DNA from: Mastacembelus armatus
Taxonomy: Eukaryota > Chordata > Actinopteri > Synbranchiformes > Mastacembelidae
DNA length: 64,000 nucleotides
Direction: 5' to 3'
NCBI RefSeq assembly: GCF_900324485.2
Contig: NC_046653.1
Coordinates: 26,878,637-26,942,636, forward strand
Shown here piece after piece: positions 1 through 9,577 of the stretch (positions within the stretch are counted from its first letter, which is position 1; every line of letters begins with the position of its first letter). The notes beneath the pieces are model-generated. The model had not been told where the DNA came from. It made no database searches and saw only the letters and a program-made list of their open reading frames with translations. A program made the position numbers and the translations under genes.

Positions 1-832
1 ACAAGATCAGTTGTAAAGTCATTACTAATTGTGCAATTTTTGGAATATCTGATTCCAGTCGCATTAATATGACATCATATGTGCACAGCAAGGAAAAGTT
101 GATCAAAACCAGCAGGTGAGGTAAACAGGTCTCTGCAGCTTTTTTCCTTACTTCTTTGCTACTTCGATAGGCGATTACAAATATCTTTGCATATGTAAAA
201 AGTATGAAAATCATAGGAACATATGCAACATTTAGCAAAATGAACAAACCAAGTATGGATAAAGCTCTTGAAGGCACACAGTGAAGTTTGTAAATTGAGT
301 TATTGCAAAAAATGACTTTCAGAGTAAAACCACAGAGTTTTTGATTAGCGCTCAGTGTTGCTGTTCCCCCAACCTCACATGCAGGCACAAGCCAAGATAA
401 AGCCAGAATGACACTAATTGTTCTTTTTGTCATGATAGTTGGATACTGCAGAGGTTTACATATAGACACATACCTGTCATAGGACATGGCTGCCAACAGT
501 AAAAACTCTGAACCTCCCAAAGCGTAAAACATATAAAACTGAACCAGACAGGCCTGATAAGATATGATCTGTTGTTCAGATAAGAAGTCAATCAGTAGCT
601 TTGGGTAGATATTAGTGCTGTAAAGAACAGAGTTCAGTAACAAAGCTGCAATGAAGATGTACATAGGCTCATGGAGGTCTCTGTGTTTCCAGATCAGGTA
701 CACAATAGTAGAATTACTGCAGAGTATTAGAATATAAACTGTAAAAAGAACCATAAAATAAAGATATCTGTATTTGTGAACCTCCACATGCCCACCAAAA
801 ATTAGATATGTTATATTTACTTCTTCCCCCAT
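1..832 (-). CDS. Odorant receptor gene, 3' end beyond window
   Basis: Seven-transmembrane odorant receptor, expected in the ciliary membrane of olfactory neurons and coupled to a G protein. Reading the minus strand from the ATG at 832-830 (MGEEVNITYL...) gives 277 codons with no stop up to the window edge, so about 31 C-terminal residues are missing. Visible motifs are an N-glycosylation site NIT near the N-terminus, LHEPMYIF at the IL1/TM2 border, the Cys starting TM3, MSYDRYVSICKPLQY after TM3, and KAAETCLPHLLVL in TM6. It belongs with the genes at 4307 and 8651 (shared KHRDLHEP and EQQIISYQACLVQFY) but differs in TM4, EL2 and TM5. A promoter-like block lies at 1026-1084. Nothing visible suggests a broken gene; the missing end is the only uncertainty. 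Confidence 0.93.
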   Translation of the reverse strand, partial: MGEEVNITYLIFGGHVEVHKYRYLYFMVLFTVYILILCSNSTIVYLIWKHRDLHEPMYIFIAALLLNSVLYSTNIYPKLLIDFLSEQQIISYQACLVQFYMFYALGGSEFLLLAAMSYDRYVSICKPLQYPTIMTKRTISVILALSWLVPACEVGGTATLSANQKLCGFTLKVIFCNNSIYKLHCVPSRALSILGLFILLNVAYVPMIFILFTYAKIFVIAYRSSKEVRKKAAETCLPHLLVLINFSLLCTYDVILMRLESDIPKIAQLVMTLQLIL

Positions 833-1025
833 TAAGTTAAATATAAACTATTGATTATTCTGGCAGACAGACAATATCGAACAGGAATATGTAAATAAAA
901 TAGAAGAGGATTTTGCTTTGAAAATTGTAGTAACACTTCTGCTGTATTAGTTTCGTATATTGACTCACAGTTACCTGATCTTCAAAGTGCTCATGTCCAA
1001 ACCTCAGAGAGAGAACAGTTGGACC

Positions 1026-1084
1026 CTGTGAAATATTTTTATCAGCCTGATTCATCCTCCATGGATCTCATTAAACTTTCCACC
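1026..1084 (-). promoter_or_regulatory. Conserved OR promoter-like block (copy for the 1-832 gene)
   Basis: On the minus strand it reads AGTTTAATGAGATCCATGG, then a TGATAAAAATA stretch about 210 bp before the ATG. A CTCCAGAG-type motif lies about 50 bp further out (near 1103-1133). The same arrangement recurs before nearly every OR in the window; the promoter role is inference. Confidence 0.6.
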
Positions 1085-1329
1085 CAGACCGACTAACATG
1101 TAAACAACTTCATCAAACTCTGGAGGCCTGAATCCAAGGTTGTTGTTCCTCTTGTTGACATCACCTTCTTAATGGGTCTTGTGAGCAGCAATTTTGTTTT
1201 GTTATAAGGTACTTACACTATTGATTGATATTATTCTGTTCATTTGTATGGAAAATGGCAAAGTAAAAAAATATTACTCTTACTATATATTACTGTTGCT
1301 CAGTTGTCATCTGACCTTTGGCAGTGTTG

Positions 1330-1486
1330 GACACTCAGGTGAAGAGAGCAGAGCTGTCAACTCATCACCACCTGGTGGTGAATTGGATCTGCTGGTCGGA
1401 GGAGGAAGCGGGACAGACTTAGCAGACCTAAACGTATTGTGAGGGTCTGTTGGGAATGTTTGGCCGAACCCTCTGTCAACATGATG
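1330..1486 (+). mobile_element. RTE-clade LINE fragment (Rex3-like), region between endonuclease and RT
   Basis: In one plus frame the sequence resembles the region after the endonuclease of fish Rex3-type LINEs, with pieces like HLVVNWICW and CEGLLGMFG. It is short, contains stops and has lost the adjoining RT. The name comes from recalled family sequence. Confidence 0.5.
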
Positions 1487-1834
1487 TGAAAGTCATCTTG
1501 TTCACTCACAGAAAACAATACACTGATTCAAATTTTCTAAAACACTTTTTGTTTCGAAATGGCATATGCAGGAAGGTGTGTCTGACCATGAATAAACATG
1601 TGATTTACCCAAGAAGACAAAGACCCACATAATGAGCCTTTCAGGCTGGAATGTGGCTTAGAGGTAATTAGTGCAATACAATGCAGATTCAAATGTTCAT
1701 CATATGCGTCGCATTTTTCCTCTGAGGACAAAGTAAACTCTTCATTGCTGTCCAGAACTATCCAAAATGTTTCTTCACCTGCGTGGCATGTCATCATCTG
1801 AACATACAGAATAAGTGAGTAAATTCTATTATGA
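1487..1834. other. Unassigned sequence between LINE pieces
   Basis: No coding, RNA or repeat signature recognised. The short ORFs here have no family features. It may be sequence inserted into, or left after deletion of, the flanking LINE. Confidence 0.4.
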
Positions 1835-1837
1835 AGC

Positions 1838-2311
1838 TTGACGTTTTATGCCATTTCTTGGGGTGTGCACATAAGTACCTGGCTAGAAATTTACCGGTCA
1901 ATCTACTTTCCCACTCTCATCTATGGTCATGAGCTTTGGGTCATGAAAGAATGGACACGATCTCGGGTACAAGCGACTGAAATGAGTTTCCTTCGCAGGG
2001 TGGCTGGGCACTCCCTTAGAAATAGGATGAGGAGCTTGGTCAACCAGGAGGACCTTGGAGTAGAGCCGCTGCTCCTCCACATCGAGAGGAGCCAGCTGAG
2101 GTGGCTTGGGCATCTGTACCAGATACCTCCTGGCTGCCTCCCTAGGGAGGTGTTCCAGGCATGTACCACCAGGAGTAGACCCTGGGGAAAGACCCAGGAA
2201 ATGCTGGAGGGACTATGTCACTTGACTGGCCTGGAAACACCTTGGTGTCCGCCGGAAGAGCTGGAGGAAGTGTCCAGGAAAAAGGCAGTCTGGGCATCCC
2301 TGCTTAGGCTA
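1838..2311 (+). mobile_element. RTE-clade LINE fragment (Rex3-like), C-terminal domain
   Basis: An open frame encodes the characteristic C-terminus of this fish LINE: YGHELWVMKE, EMSFLRRVAG, LGVEPLLLHIERSQLRWLGH, PREVFQA and the final VWASLLRL. Homology stops sharply at about 2311, where the tandem-duplicated block begins, so the usual 3' tail is missing. It is a dead 5'-truncated copy whose open frame is chance survival. Confidence 0.75.
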
Positions 2312-2971
2312 ATGTCTGACATCCAGACTCTGGTTAATGACTGTGTCAGAAGTAGCCCAATTTCTAGCCATGATGGCTTCTCTCTGGGTAATGACATGCC
2401 TCTTTGTGTTTCCTCATGTTAGCCTCCAGCCTGGTTTTCATTCAAATCTGCATGCACCTACTATCAATCCTGCTGGCTACTTTCCAACCATATCTATGGA
2501 TCCTGCTGCTAACACTAGACTTAACTGCCACTAATGTATTCATCTGTCACATTTACATCTCTGAAATAAATATTGATAGACAAACGTCTTTCTTCTAGTA
2601 TCATCAAAAGGAATCTTAATTATTCTGGTTTGCCACTGTTGGTTGGTCTGTCAACAGTTAGTGCTATCAGTGCTAAAACACTGGATGGCTTAATTAAGAA
2701 TCTAACTTTATCTACCTGCTGTTTGATGACCCTACTAGCCAGATTCCTAATAAATGTTCTCAGTTACATAAAACTCTGTTTTCTCTGATTTCAACTAGTT
2801 TTGTGAAAACAGCTGGTCACACACAACAGAGAGGACTACTTTGGCTAGTGGATGTTGATGTTGTTGTTGTTGTTGATGAGACACAGGCTCAAGTAACAGA
2901 GATCTAATGATGTTACTTCAGATCTCCAGAGGTTAATGAAGTTTTTTGCAGGACAGTTTCAGCTGAGGTGG

Positions 2972-3025
2972 GAAGTTTAATGAGATCCATGGAGAGTAAA
3001 GCAATCTAATAAAAACTTTCCACAA
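2972..3025 (+). promoter_or_regulatory. Conserved OR promoter-like block (copy for pseudogene 3225)
   Basis: AGTTTAATGAGATCCATGG followed by CTAATAAAAACTTTCCACA, the A/T core about 218 bp before the ATG. GATCTCCAGAGGTTAATGAAG lies about 50 bp upstream. Between core and ATG there is a splice-donor-like AAG|GTCAGT near 3081 and a pyrimidine tract ending TTTTTTTCAG near 3176. Confidence 0.55.
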
Positions 3026-3224
3026 CTTCAAACACTTCATTATGTGGATGTAGCAGATCAACACACAAGTGCATTTCAAGGTCAGTAGTTTGTGAATGAA
3101 TAAGATGTTTTAATACAGGTTAGATGTTGGTTTCACAATAATGAGACTTCTTTTTTCCCCATTTTCTTTTTTTCAGTGGTTATATAATTTCCCTGCTTTA
3201 CTATAGAACATTAGGTTTAAATTA

Positions 3225-3641
3225 ATGGATTATGATTTTAATGCTACACACATAATTCTTGATGGATATATGGAAGTTAACAAATACAGATTTGTTTATT
3301 TTGTGATCATGTTTACGTTATATCTTCTTATACTTTGCAGTAATTCTTCTATTGTGTGTCTTATCTGGATTCACAAAAACCTCCATGAGCCTAGGTACAT
3401 TTTCATTGCAGCTTTGTTACTGAACTCTGTTCTTTACAGCACAACAGTTTATCCAAAGCTGCTGATTGACTTCTTATCTGAAAAACAGATCATTTCATAT
3501 TCAGCCTGTCTTGTTCAATTTTTTACAAATTACTCTTTAGGCAGTGCTGAGTTTTTACTGTTGGCAGCCATGGCCTATGACAGGTATGTGTCTATATGTA
3601 AACTATACATATGAAACTATACTTTAAAAGGAATATTTTGT
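3225..3641 (+). pseudogene. Odorant receptor pseudogene with large internal deletion
   Basis: The first 126 codons are open and OR-like (FNAT glycosylation site, LHEPRYIF, YDRYVSICK). The sequence then jumps from the start of IL2 to a short piece matching the EL2 motif TLKGIFC, so about 130 bp (TM4 and part of EL2) are missing and a stop follows at once. At about 3642 OR homology ends and an R4-type LINE fragment begins, so TM5 to the C-terminus are lost. Arg replaces the subfamily's Met in LHEPMY. Unit B holds the same deletion at 7569, so the gene died before the tandem duplication. Confidence 0.9.
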
Positions 3642-3647
3642 CTGTCT

Positions 3648-3760
3648 TCTATTGTGATGGTAACTGGATCCTGTTGTGGGGAGTTTCTGTGGTCTGCTCT
3701 TAGGTCCTGCAGGCAGTGGGCAGTGGTGTGCTTCTTCTTCTGTGGACTCTGTTCTTGTTA
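3648..3760 (-). mobile_element. Short R4-clade LINE fragment
   Basis: About 110 bp resemble 63690-63790, part of the R4/Dong-like LINE at the right end of the window, in the same orientation; for example TGTGGTCTGCTCT is shared. It joins the truncated OR pseudogene directly and is duplicated at 7991. The remainder to about 4130 is unassigned. Confidence 0.6.
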
Positions 3761-4180
3761 TTGCTGGGAGCACACCTTGGACGTAGAATATGACATTTAT
3801 CTTTTTGGTCTGTGCCTCTTATGTCCTTAGCCTAGTTTCCAATACTGTGAGCCTCTGTTTAGTAGAGCTTAGGGCCTGAGATAGTCAAAACTCAATGCTG
3901 TCTACCACAGGACCTCTAGAGACCCTGATCTGCATTCAACTGTGGTGTAACAGGAATGAGAGCTGGTTGTCAGTGGAGGTAAAGATTGAAGTTTGTTTAA
4001 ATATTTGGAAATAATTTTAGAATAACGTTTGTGGACTAGAACAGCTGATATTGTGACTTGGAAAGTTTGCATAATAGAGCACATGTCCAAATGAAAAAGA
4101 TCAAACGATGTGTAACTAATGATGCCTAAGACACTTCCGGCCCCCAGGGTCTCTTCACAAGTGAATATCTAATTTGATAG

Positions 4181-4233
4181 AGGGTTAATGAGATCAGTGG
4201 AGGCTGAAGCAATCTTATAAAAACTTTCCACAC
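4181..4233 (+). promoter_or_regulatory. Conserved OR promoter-like block (gene 4307)
   Basis: GGGTTAATGAGATCAGTGG then CTTATAAAAACTTTCCACA. This copy has a clean TATAAAAA at 4216, 91 bp before the ATG, the shortest spacing class in the window and without the intron-like segment seen in other copies. Confidence 0.65.
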
Positions 4234-4306
4234 CTTCAATGACTTCACTCTGAATGTCTGTTTTATTATTTCATTTTTCTATTTTCTTTACTATTGGACA
4301 ATAATA

Positions 4307-5233
4307 ATGGAGAATGAACTCAATGTAACATACATAACTCTTGATGGGTATGTAGAAGTGCAAAAATACAAATATCTATATTTTTTTTGCATGTTTACAG
4401 TTTATATTCTAATAATCTGCAGTAATTCTACTATTGTGTACCTGATCTGGAAACACAGAGACCTCCATGAGCCTATGTACATTTTCATTGCAGCTTTGTT
4501 ACTGAACTCTGTTCTTTACAGCACTAATATCTACCCAAAGCTACTGATCGACTTTTTATCTGAACAACAGATCATATCATATCAGGCCTGTCTGGTTCAG
4601 TTTTACATCTGTTATTCTTTAGGTGGTTCAGAGTTTTTACTGTTGGCAGCCATGTCCTATGACAGGTATGTGTCTATATGTAAACCTCTACACTACCCAA
4701 CTATCATGAGGAAAAGCACAGTGAGTATTTTCCTGGTTTTAGCTTGGCTTGTACCTGCATGTAATGTTGCAGTCCCAACGATACTGAGTGCTGATATGAA
4801 ACTGTGCAATTTTTTTTTAAATGGAATATTTTGTAATAATTCTATTTACAGTCTCCACTGTGTGAGCTCAAAAGCACGATCTATATTTGGTTCAGTTGCA
4901 CTGACAATCTCTGCACTTCTTCCTCTGCTCTTCATACTTTTTACATACACCAGGATATTTATTATATCATATCGAAGTGGTAGAAAAGTCAGAAACAAAG
5001 CTGCTCAGACCGTTTTACCTCACCTGTTGGTTTTACTGAGCTTCTCTTGTTTCTCTGCATATGATGTCACTATAATTAGACTGGGATCTGATTTTCCAAA
5101 AATTGTGCGTTTAATAATGACGCTGCAAGTGATTTTGTATCATCCTCTATTTAACCCAATCATATATGGACTAAAAATGAAAGAAATCTCCAAACATCTC
5201 AAGATGTTTTTCTGTCAATTCAAAGTGATCTAA
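4307..5233 (+). CDS. Odorant receptor, complete, 308 aa
   Basis: Intronless OR with N-glycosylation site NVT at residue 6, TM1 about 24-48, LHEPMYIF at 53-60, TM2, Cys95 at the start of TM3, MSYDRYVSICK at 116-126, several EL2 cysteines around 167-185, RSGRKVRNKAAQTVLPHLL at IL3/TM6 and NPIIYGLKMKEI in TM7. The ATG is the first in frame and matches the start in all paralogs. It differs from the gene at 8651 by about six residues, four of them at 101, 102, 104 and 106 in TM3 (ICYSLGG here). IL3/TM6 has RKVRNKAAQTV where most paralogs have REVRRKAAETC. Ligand unknown. Confidence 0.96.
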   Translation: MENELNVTYITLDGYVEVQKYKYLYFFCMFTVYILIICSNSTIVYLIWKHRDLHEPMYIFIAALLLNSVLYSTNIYPKLLIDFLSEQQIISYQACLVQFYICYSLGGSEFLLLAAMSYDRYVSICKPLHYPTIMRKSTVSIFLVLAWLVPACNVAVPTILSADMKLCNFFLNGIFCNNSIYSLHCVSSKARSIFGSVALTISALLPLLFILFTYTRIFIISYRSGRKVRNKAAQTVLPHLLVLLSFSCFSAYDVTIIRLGSDFPKIVRLIMTLQVILYHPLFNPIIYGLKMKEISKHLKMFFCQFKVI

Positions 5234-6812
5234 TGTCTTAAGAGTGAAACTGATCATTTCTTCAGTAATAATGTAGAGCTGTGTTTTGAATTTTGGGAGG
5301 TATTTCATATAAAGATTTGTTTCCAATCTGCAAAGATCCTTTTTTTCTCACTGTCCAGAAACAGTCCGGAGTGTTTACAATCTGAATACTGTAATGACAA
5401 ATCAGTGACATTAAAAAGACATAATTTCTCCTGTTAAGATTGTTTTTTTTACCGGTTTGCTTCCAGGTGGGACAGAGACTGCTAAGCCACTTCTTAAATT
5501 TAGAATTAGAAAGAACAGAAACCGCTACCATGAAACCTCCATGATGGGTTTACACCAAGACCACATATAACCTGTAATGGTATAATAGACATTATTTGGA
5601 CACAAAGGCACTTTTCATCTGAGATGTAGAAGAAAAGGTTACAAGATTTGAAATTATGTAAGAACCACCTTCCATACTGTCAGCGTGTCCGTTTATTGGA
5701 AATTAGCAGAGGAGAAATTCTTTTGGTTCACACACAAATCTTAATTGAAATTCCAAACTCTTGTACAAGGACCCCTTCCTGGTCAGAAAATCGCAGTCTG
5801 CATGCAGGAAAGAGATGCAAAACAAAGGAAAACATGACATTATATGTTAGCCAAAAATCACATCTTATTAGTTAACTACAGGTGGGGAATGTCCCGGTGT
5901 AGACTTGACTCCCCTTCTTTCGTGCTCAGGCTCAGTCCTGGCCTCTTGGCACTTGTCTCCTCCAATCCCTGGGGGCCAGCGCCCTGTTGTGAGAACTAGG
6001 AAGTTAGAAGCTTCAGTCTTATGTCATTCCCTTATTTGGAGTTATTCATCACTCAGCAGTGTCGAGGTACAGTCTCTTCTCTGCCTCCAGCTTTCAGTGT
6101 CTAATTACCCTGAGTCACAACACATTCTTAACCTGCTATTCATATCTACATTTACATAGGTATATTAATATGCAATTTTAGTGTGAGTGTAAGTTGTGTG
6201 TTCCTTCTGCAGAAACCTACGCTCTTTTCAATACCTTGTGTGTCTCTTCACACTGTGGAGACAGTGCTTTTAACCTTCTTTCTTTAGTGTGTCAGGTCTG
6301 CATAACTCTTTGCAACAATGTGTGCATAAACAATATTTAACAAGCTAAATGGAATGTAACTGTTAATAATACTTTTTCCAACAATACATACCCTTGTCAA
6401 GCTAAAGGGAGTTGGGAGTTTCCCAAGAGAAATAACAGAATGGGAGGGGACAGGATATTGGTGTGAAATACGGGGGATTCCCAGGAAAAACACCTACCAC
6501 ACCTGTCTCCACTTCCCTGATTATCTTCCTCAGCATACACCTTTGGACATTTCTTTCATGGCCTGAATGTCAATTGTGCTCAGAGTAGCCTCTCTACATC
6601 TGTTTGTTCCGGTTTGCCCTAATTATACCTTTTTGGTTTGGATTCACCTTTGCTTTGACTCTGCTTGTTTTTGATTATACACCTGACCATTATAAACAGA
6701 GCAGCCAAAGATTAAGACATTAATAAAGCCCTGCTTGCCTTGCAAGTCATCATCAACATTGTACCTAGAGAAGATGGTTGCTGCCTGGTCCCAGATGAAA
6801 AAATGTGGGAAA
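5234..6812. other. 3' flank of gene 4307, no gene recognised
   Basis: Noncoding 3' portion of duplication unit A, with only short ORFs lacking family features. Around 5880-6150 and 6640-6800 the composition shifts and resembles retroelement ends (for example an AATAAAGCCC near 6721), but I could not assign a family. The same sequence recurs at 9578-11156. Confidence 0.5.
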
Positions 6813-7314
6813 ATGTCTGACATCCAGACTCTGGTTAATGTGTCAGAAGTAGCCCAATTTCTAGCCATGATGGCTTCTCTCAGGGTAATGACATGCCTCT
6901 TTGTGTTTCCTCATGTTAGCCTCCAGCCTGGTTTTCATTCAAATCTTCATGCACCTACTATCAATCCTGCTGGCTACTTTCCAGGCATGTCTGTGGATCC
7001 AGCTGCTAACGCTAGACTTAACTGCCACTAACATATTCATCTGTTGCATTTACAACCTGCTGTTTGATGACCCTACTAGCCAGATTCCTAATAAATGTTC
7101 TCAGTTACATAAAACTCTGTTTTCTCTGATTTCAACTAGTTTTGTGAAAACAGCTGGTCACACACAACAGAGAGGACTACTTTGGCTAGTGGATGTTGAT
7201 GTTGTTGTTGTTGTTGTTGATGAGACACAGGCTCAAGTAACAGAGATCTAATGATGTTACTTCAGATCTCCAGAGGTTAATGAAGTTTTTTGCAGGACAG
7301 TTTCAGCTGAGGTG

Positions 7315-7369
7315 GGAAGTTTAATGAGATCCATGGAGGGTAAAGCAATCTAATAAAAACTTTCCACAA
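7315..7369 (+). promoter_or_regulatory. Conserved OR promoter-like block (copy for pseudogene 7569)
   Basis: Near-identical to the block at 2972: AGTTTAATGAGATCCATGG then CTAATAAAAACTTTCCACA. It has remained intact although the downstream gene is dead, as expected from the recent duplication. Confidence 0.5.
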
Positions 7370-7568
7370 CTTCAAACACTTCATTATGTGGATGTAGCAG
7401 ATCAACACACAAGCGCATTTCAAGGTCAGTAGTTTGTGAATGAATAAGATGTTTTAATACAGGTTAGATGTTGGTTTCACAATAATGAGACTTCTTTTTT
7501 CCCCATTTTCTTTTTTTCAGTGGTTATATAATTTCCCTGCTTTACTATAGAACATTAGGTTTAAATTA

Positions 7569-7984
7569 ATTGATTATGATTTTAATGCTACACACATAAT
7601 TCTTGATGGATATATGGAAGTTAACAAATACAGATATGTTTACTGTATGATCATGTTTACGTTATATCTTCTTATGCTTTGCAGTGATTCTTCTATTGTG
7701 TGTCTTATCTGGATTCACAAAAACCTCCATGAGCCTAGGTACATTTTCATTGCAGCTTTGTTACTGAACTCTGTTCTTTACAGCACTACAGTTTATCCAA
7801 AGCTGCTGATTGACTTCTTATCTGAAAAACAGATCATTTCATATTCAGCCTGTCTTGTTTAATTTTTTACAAATTACTCTTTAGGCAGTGCAGAGTTTTT
7901 ACTGTTGGCAGCCATGGCCTATGACAGGTATGTGTCTATATGTAAACTATACATATGAAACTATACTTTAAAAGGAATATTTTG
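7569..7984 (+). pseudogene. Odorant receptor pseudogene, duplicate of 3225
   Basis: Shares the internal deletion and LINE junction of the copy at 3225, with further lesions: the start codon is ATT instead of ATG at 7569, and a Gln codon after CLV has become TAA at 7860-7862. The extra hits must post-date the tandem duplication. Elsewhere it keeps LHEPRYIF and YDRYVSICK. Confidence 0.9.
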
Positions 7985-7990
7985 TCTGTC

Positions 7991-8105
7991 TTCTATTGTG
8001 ATGGTAACTGGATCCTGTTGTGGGGAGTTTCTGTGGTCTGCTCTTAGGTCCTGCAGGCAGTGGGCAGTGGTGTGCTTCTGCTTCTGTGGACTCTGTTCTT
8101 GTTAT
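7991..8105 (-). mobile_element. Short R4-clade LINE fragment (duplicate)
   Basis: Duplicate of the fragment at 3648, related to the LINE at 61.5-64 kb. Confidence 0.55.
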
Positions 8106-8524
8106 TGCTGGGAGCACACCTTGGACGTAGAATATGACATTTATCTTTTTGGTCTGTGCCTCTTATGTCCTTAGCCTAGTTTCCAATACTGTGAGCCTCT
8201 GTTTAGTAGAGCTTAGGGCCTGAGATAGTCAAAACTCAATGCTGTCTACCACAGGACCTCTAGAGACCCTGATCTGCATTCAACTGTGGTGTAACAGGAA
8301 TGAGAGCTGATTGTCAGTGGAGGTAAAGATTGAAGTTTGTTTAAATATTTGGAAATAATTTTAGAATAACGTTTGTGGACTAGAACAGCTGATATTGTGA
8401 CTTGGAAAGTTTGCATAATAGAGCACATGTCCAAATGAAAAAGATCAAACGATGTGTAACTAATGATGCCTAAGACACTTCCGGCCCCCAGGGTCTCTTC
8501 ACAAGTGAATATCTAATTTGATAG

Positions 8525-8577
8525 AGGGTTAATGAGATCAGTGGAGGCTGAAGCAATCTTATAAAAACTTTCCACAC
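8525..8577 (+). promoter_or_regulatory. Conserved OR promoter-like block (gene 8651)
   Basis: Same as the block at 4181, with TATAAAAA at 8560, 91 bp before the ATG. Confidence 0.65.
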
Positions 8578-8650
8578 CTTCAATGACTTCACTCTGAATG
8601 TCTGTTTTATTATTTCATTTTTCTATTTCCTTTACTATTGGACAATAATA

Positions 8651-9577
8651 ATGGAGAATGAACTCAATGTAACATACATAACTCTTGATGGGTATGTAGA
8701 AGTGCAAAAATACAAATATCTATATTTTTTTTGCATGTTTACAGTTTATATTCTAATAATCTGCAGTAATTCTACTATTGTGTACCTGATCTGGAAACAC
8801 AGAGACCTCCATGAGCCTATGTACATTTTCATTGCAGCTTTGTTACTGAACTCTGTTCTTTACAGCACTAATATCTACCCAAAGCTACTCATCGACTTTT
8901 TATCTGAACAACAGATCATATCTTATCAGGCCTGTCTGGTTCAGTTTTATATGTTCTATACTTTAGCTGGTTCAGAGTTTTTACTGTTGGCAGCCATGTC
9001 CTATGACAGGTATGTGTCTATATGTAAACCTCTACACTACCCAACTATCATGAGGAAAAGCACAGTGAGTATTTTCCTGGTTTTAGCTTGGCTTGTACCT
9101 GCATGTAATGTTGCAGTCCCAACGATACTGAGTGCTGATATGAAACTGTGCAATTTTTTTTTAAATGGAATATTTTGTAATAATTCTATTTACAGTCTCC
9201 ACTGTGTGAGCTCAAAAGCACGATCTATATTTGGTTCAGTTGCACTGACAATCTCTGCACTTCTTCCTCTGCTCTTCATACTTTTTACATACACCAGGAT
9301 ATTTATTATATCATATCGAAGTGGTAGAAAAGTCAGAAACAAAGCTGCTCAGACCGTTTTACCTCACCTGTTGGTTTTACTGAGCTTCTCTTGTTTCTCT
9401 GCATATGATGTCACTATAGTTAGACTGGGATCTGATTTTCCAAAAATTGTGCGTTTAATAATGACGCTGCAAGTGATTTTGTATCATCCTCTATTTAACC
9501 CAATCATATATGGACTAAAAATGAAAGAAATCTCCAAACATCTCAAGATGTTGTTCTGTCAATTCAAAGTGATCTAA
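8651..9577 (+). CDS. Odorant receptor, complete, 308 aa (recent duplicate of 4307)
   Basis: Full-length OR with every motif of the gene at 4307. It differs mainly in TM3 (MFYTLAG instead of ICYSLGG at residues 101-107), plus one Ile/Val exchange in TM6 and one Phe/Leu near the C-terminus. The stretch leading into TM3 (TCTTATCAG, then TTTTATATGTT) matches the gene at 1-832 rather than its own duplicate, so a short gene-conversion tract is likely. The rest of the unit, including noncoding flank, is almost identical to unit A. Confidence 0.96.
   Translation: MENELNVTYITLDGYVEVQKYKYLYFFCMFTVYILIICSNSTIVYLIWKHRDLHEPMYIFIAALLLNSVLYSTNIYPKLLIDFLSEQQIISYQACLVQFYMFYTLAGSEFLLLAAMSYDRYVSICKPLHYPTIMRKSTVSIFLVLAWLVPACNVAVPTILSADMKLCNFFLNGIFCNNSIYSLHCVSSKARSIFGSVALTISALLPLLFILFTYTRIFIISYRSGRKVRNKAAQTVLPHLLVLLSFSCFSAYDVTIVRLGSDFPKIVRLIMTLQVILYHPLFNPIIYGLKMKEISKHLKMLFCQFKVI

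Larger units (their letters stand above)
2312..6812 (+). repeat. Tandem duplication, unit A (OR pseudogene plus intact OR)
   Basis: This 4.5-kb block is repeated directly downstream (6813-11156), with an unfinished third copy at 11157-11475. It carries the OR pseudogene at 3225, the intact OR at 4307 and about 1.5 kb of 3' flank. Unit A has about 155 bp (roughly 2560-2715) absent from units B and C, which accounts for its extra length. The left edge abuts a LINE end; the B and C edges share the same junction, marking the duplication breakpoint. Coding and noncoding parts look equally similar (a few differences per hundred bases or fewer), which points to a recent event. Confidence 0.85.

Noticed and set aside
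855-1055. 66-codon minus-strand ORF upstream of the first OR
   Set aside because: It overlaps the promoter-like block and leader of the OR and has no protein features.
1838-2422. 194-codon ORF as a host gene
   Set aside because: Its sequence is the C-terminal domain of a Rex3-like LINE, and its last third is fused to the duplicated block.
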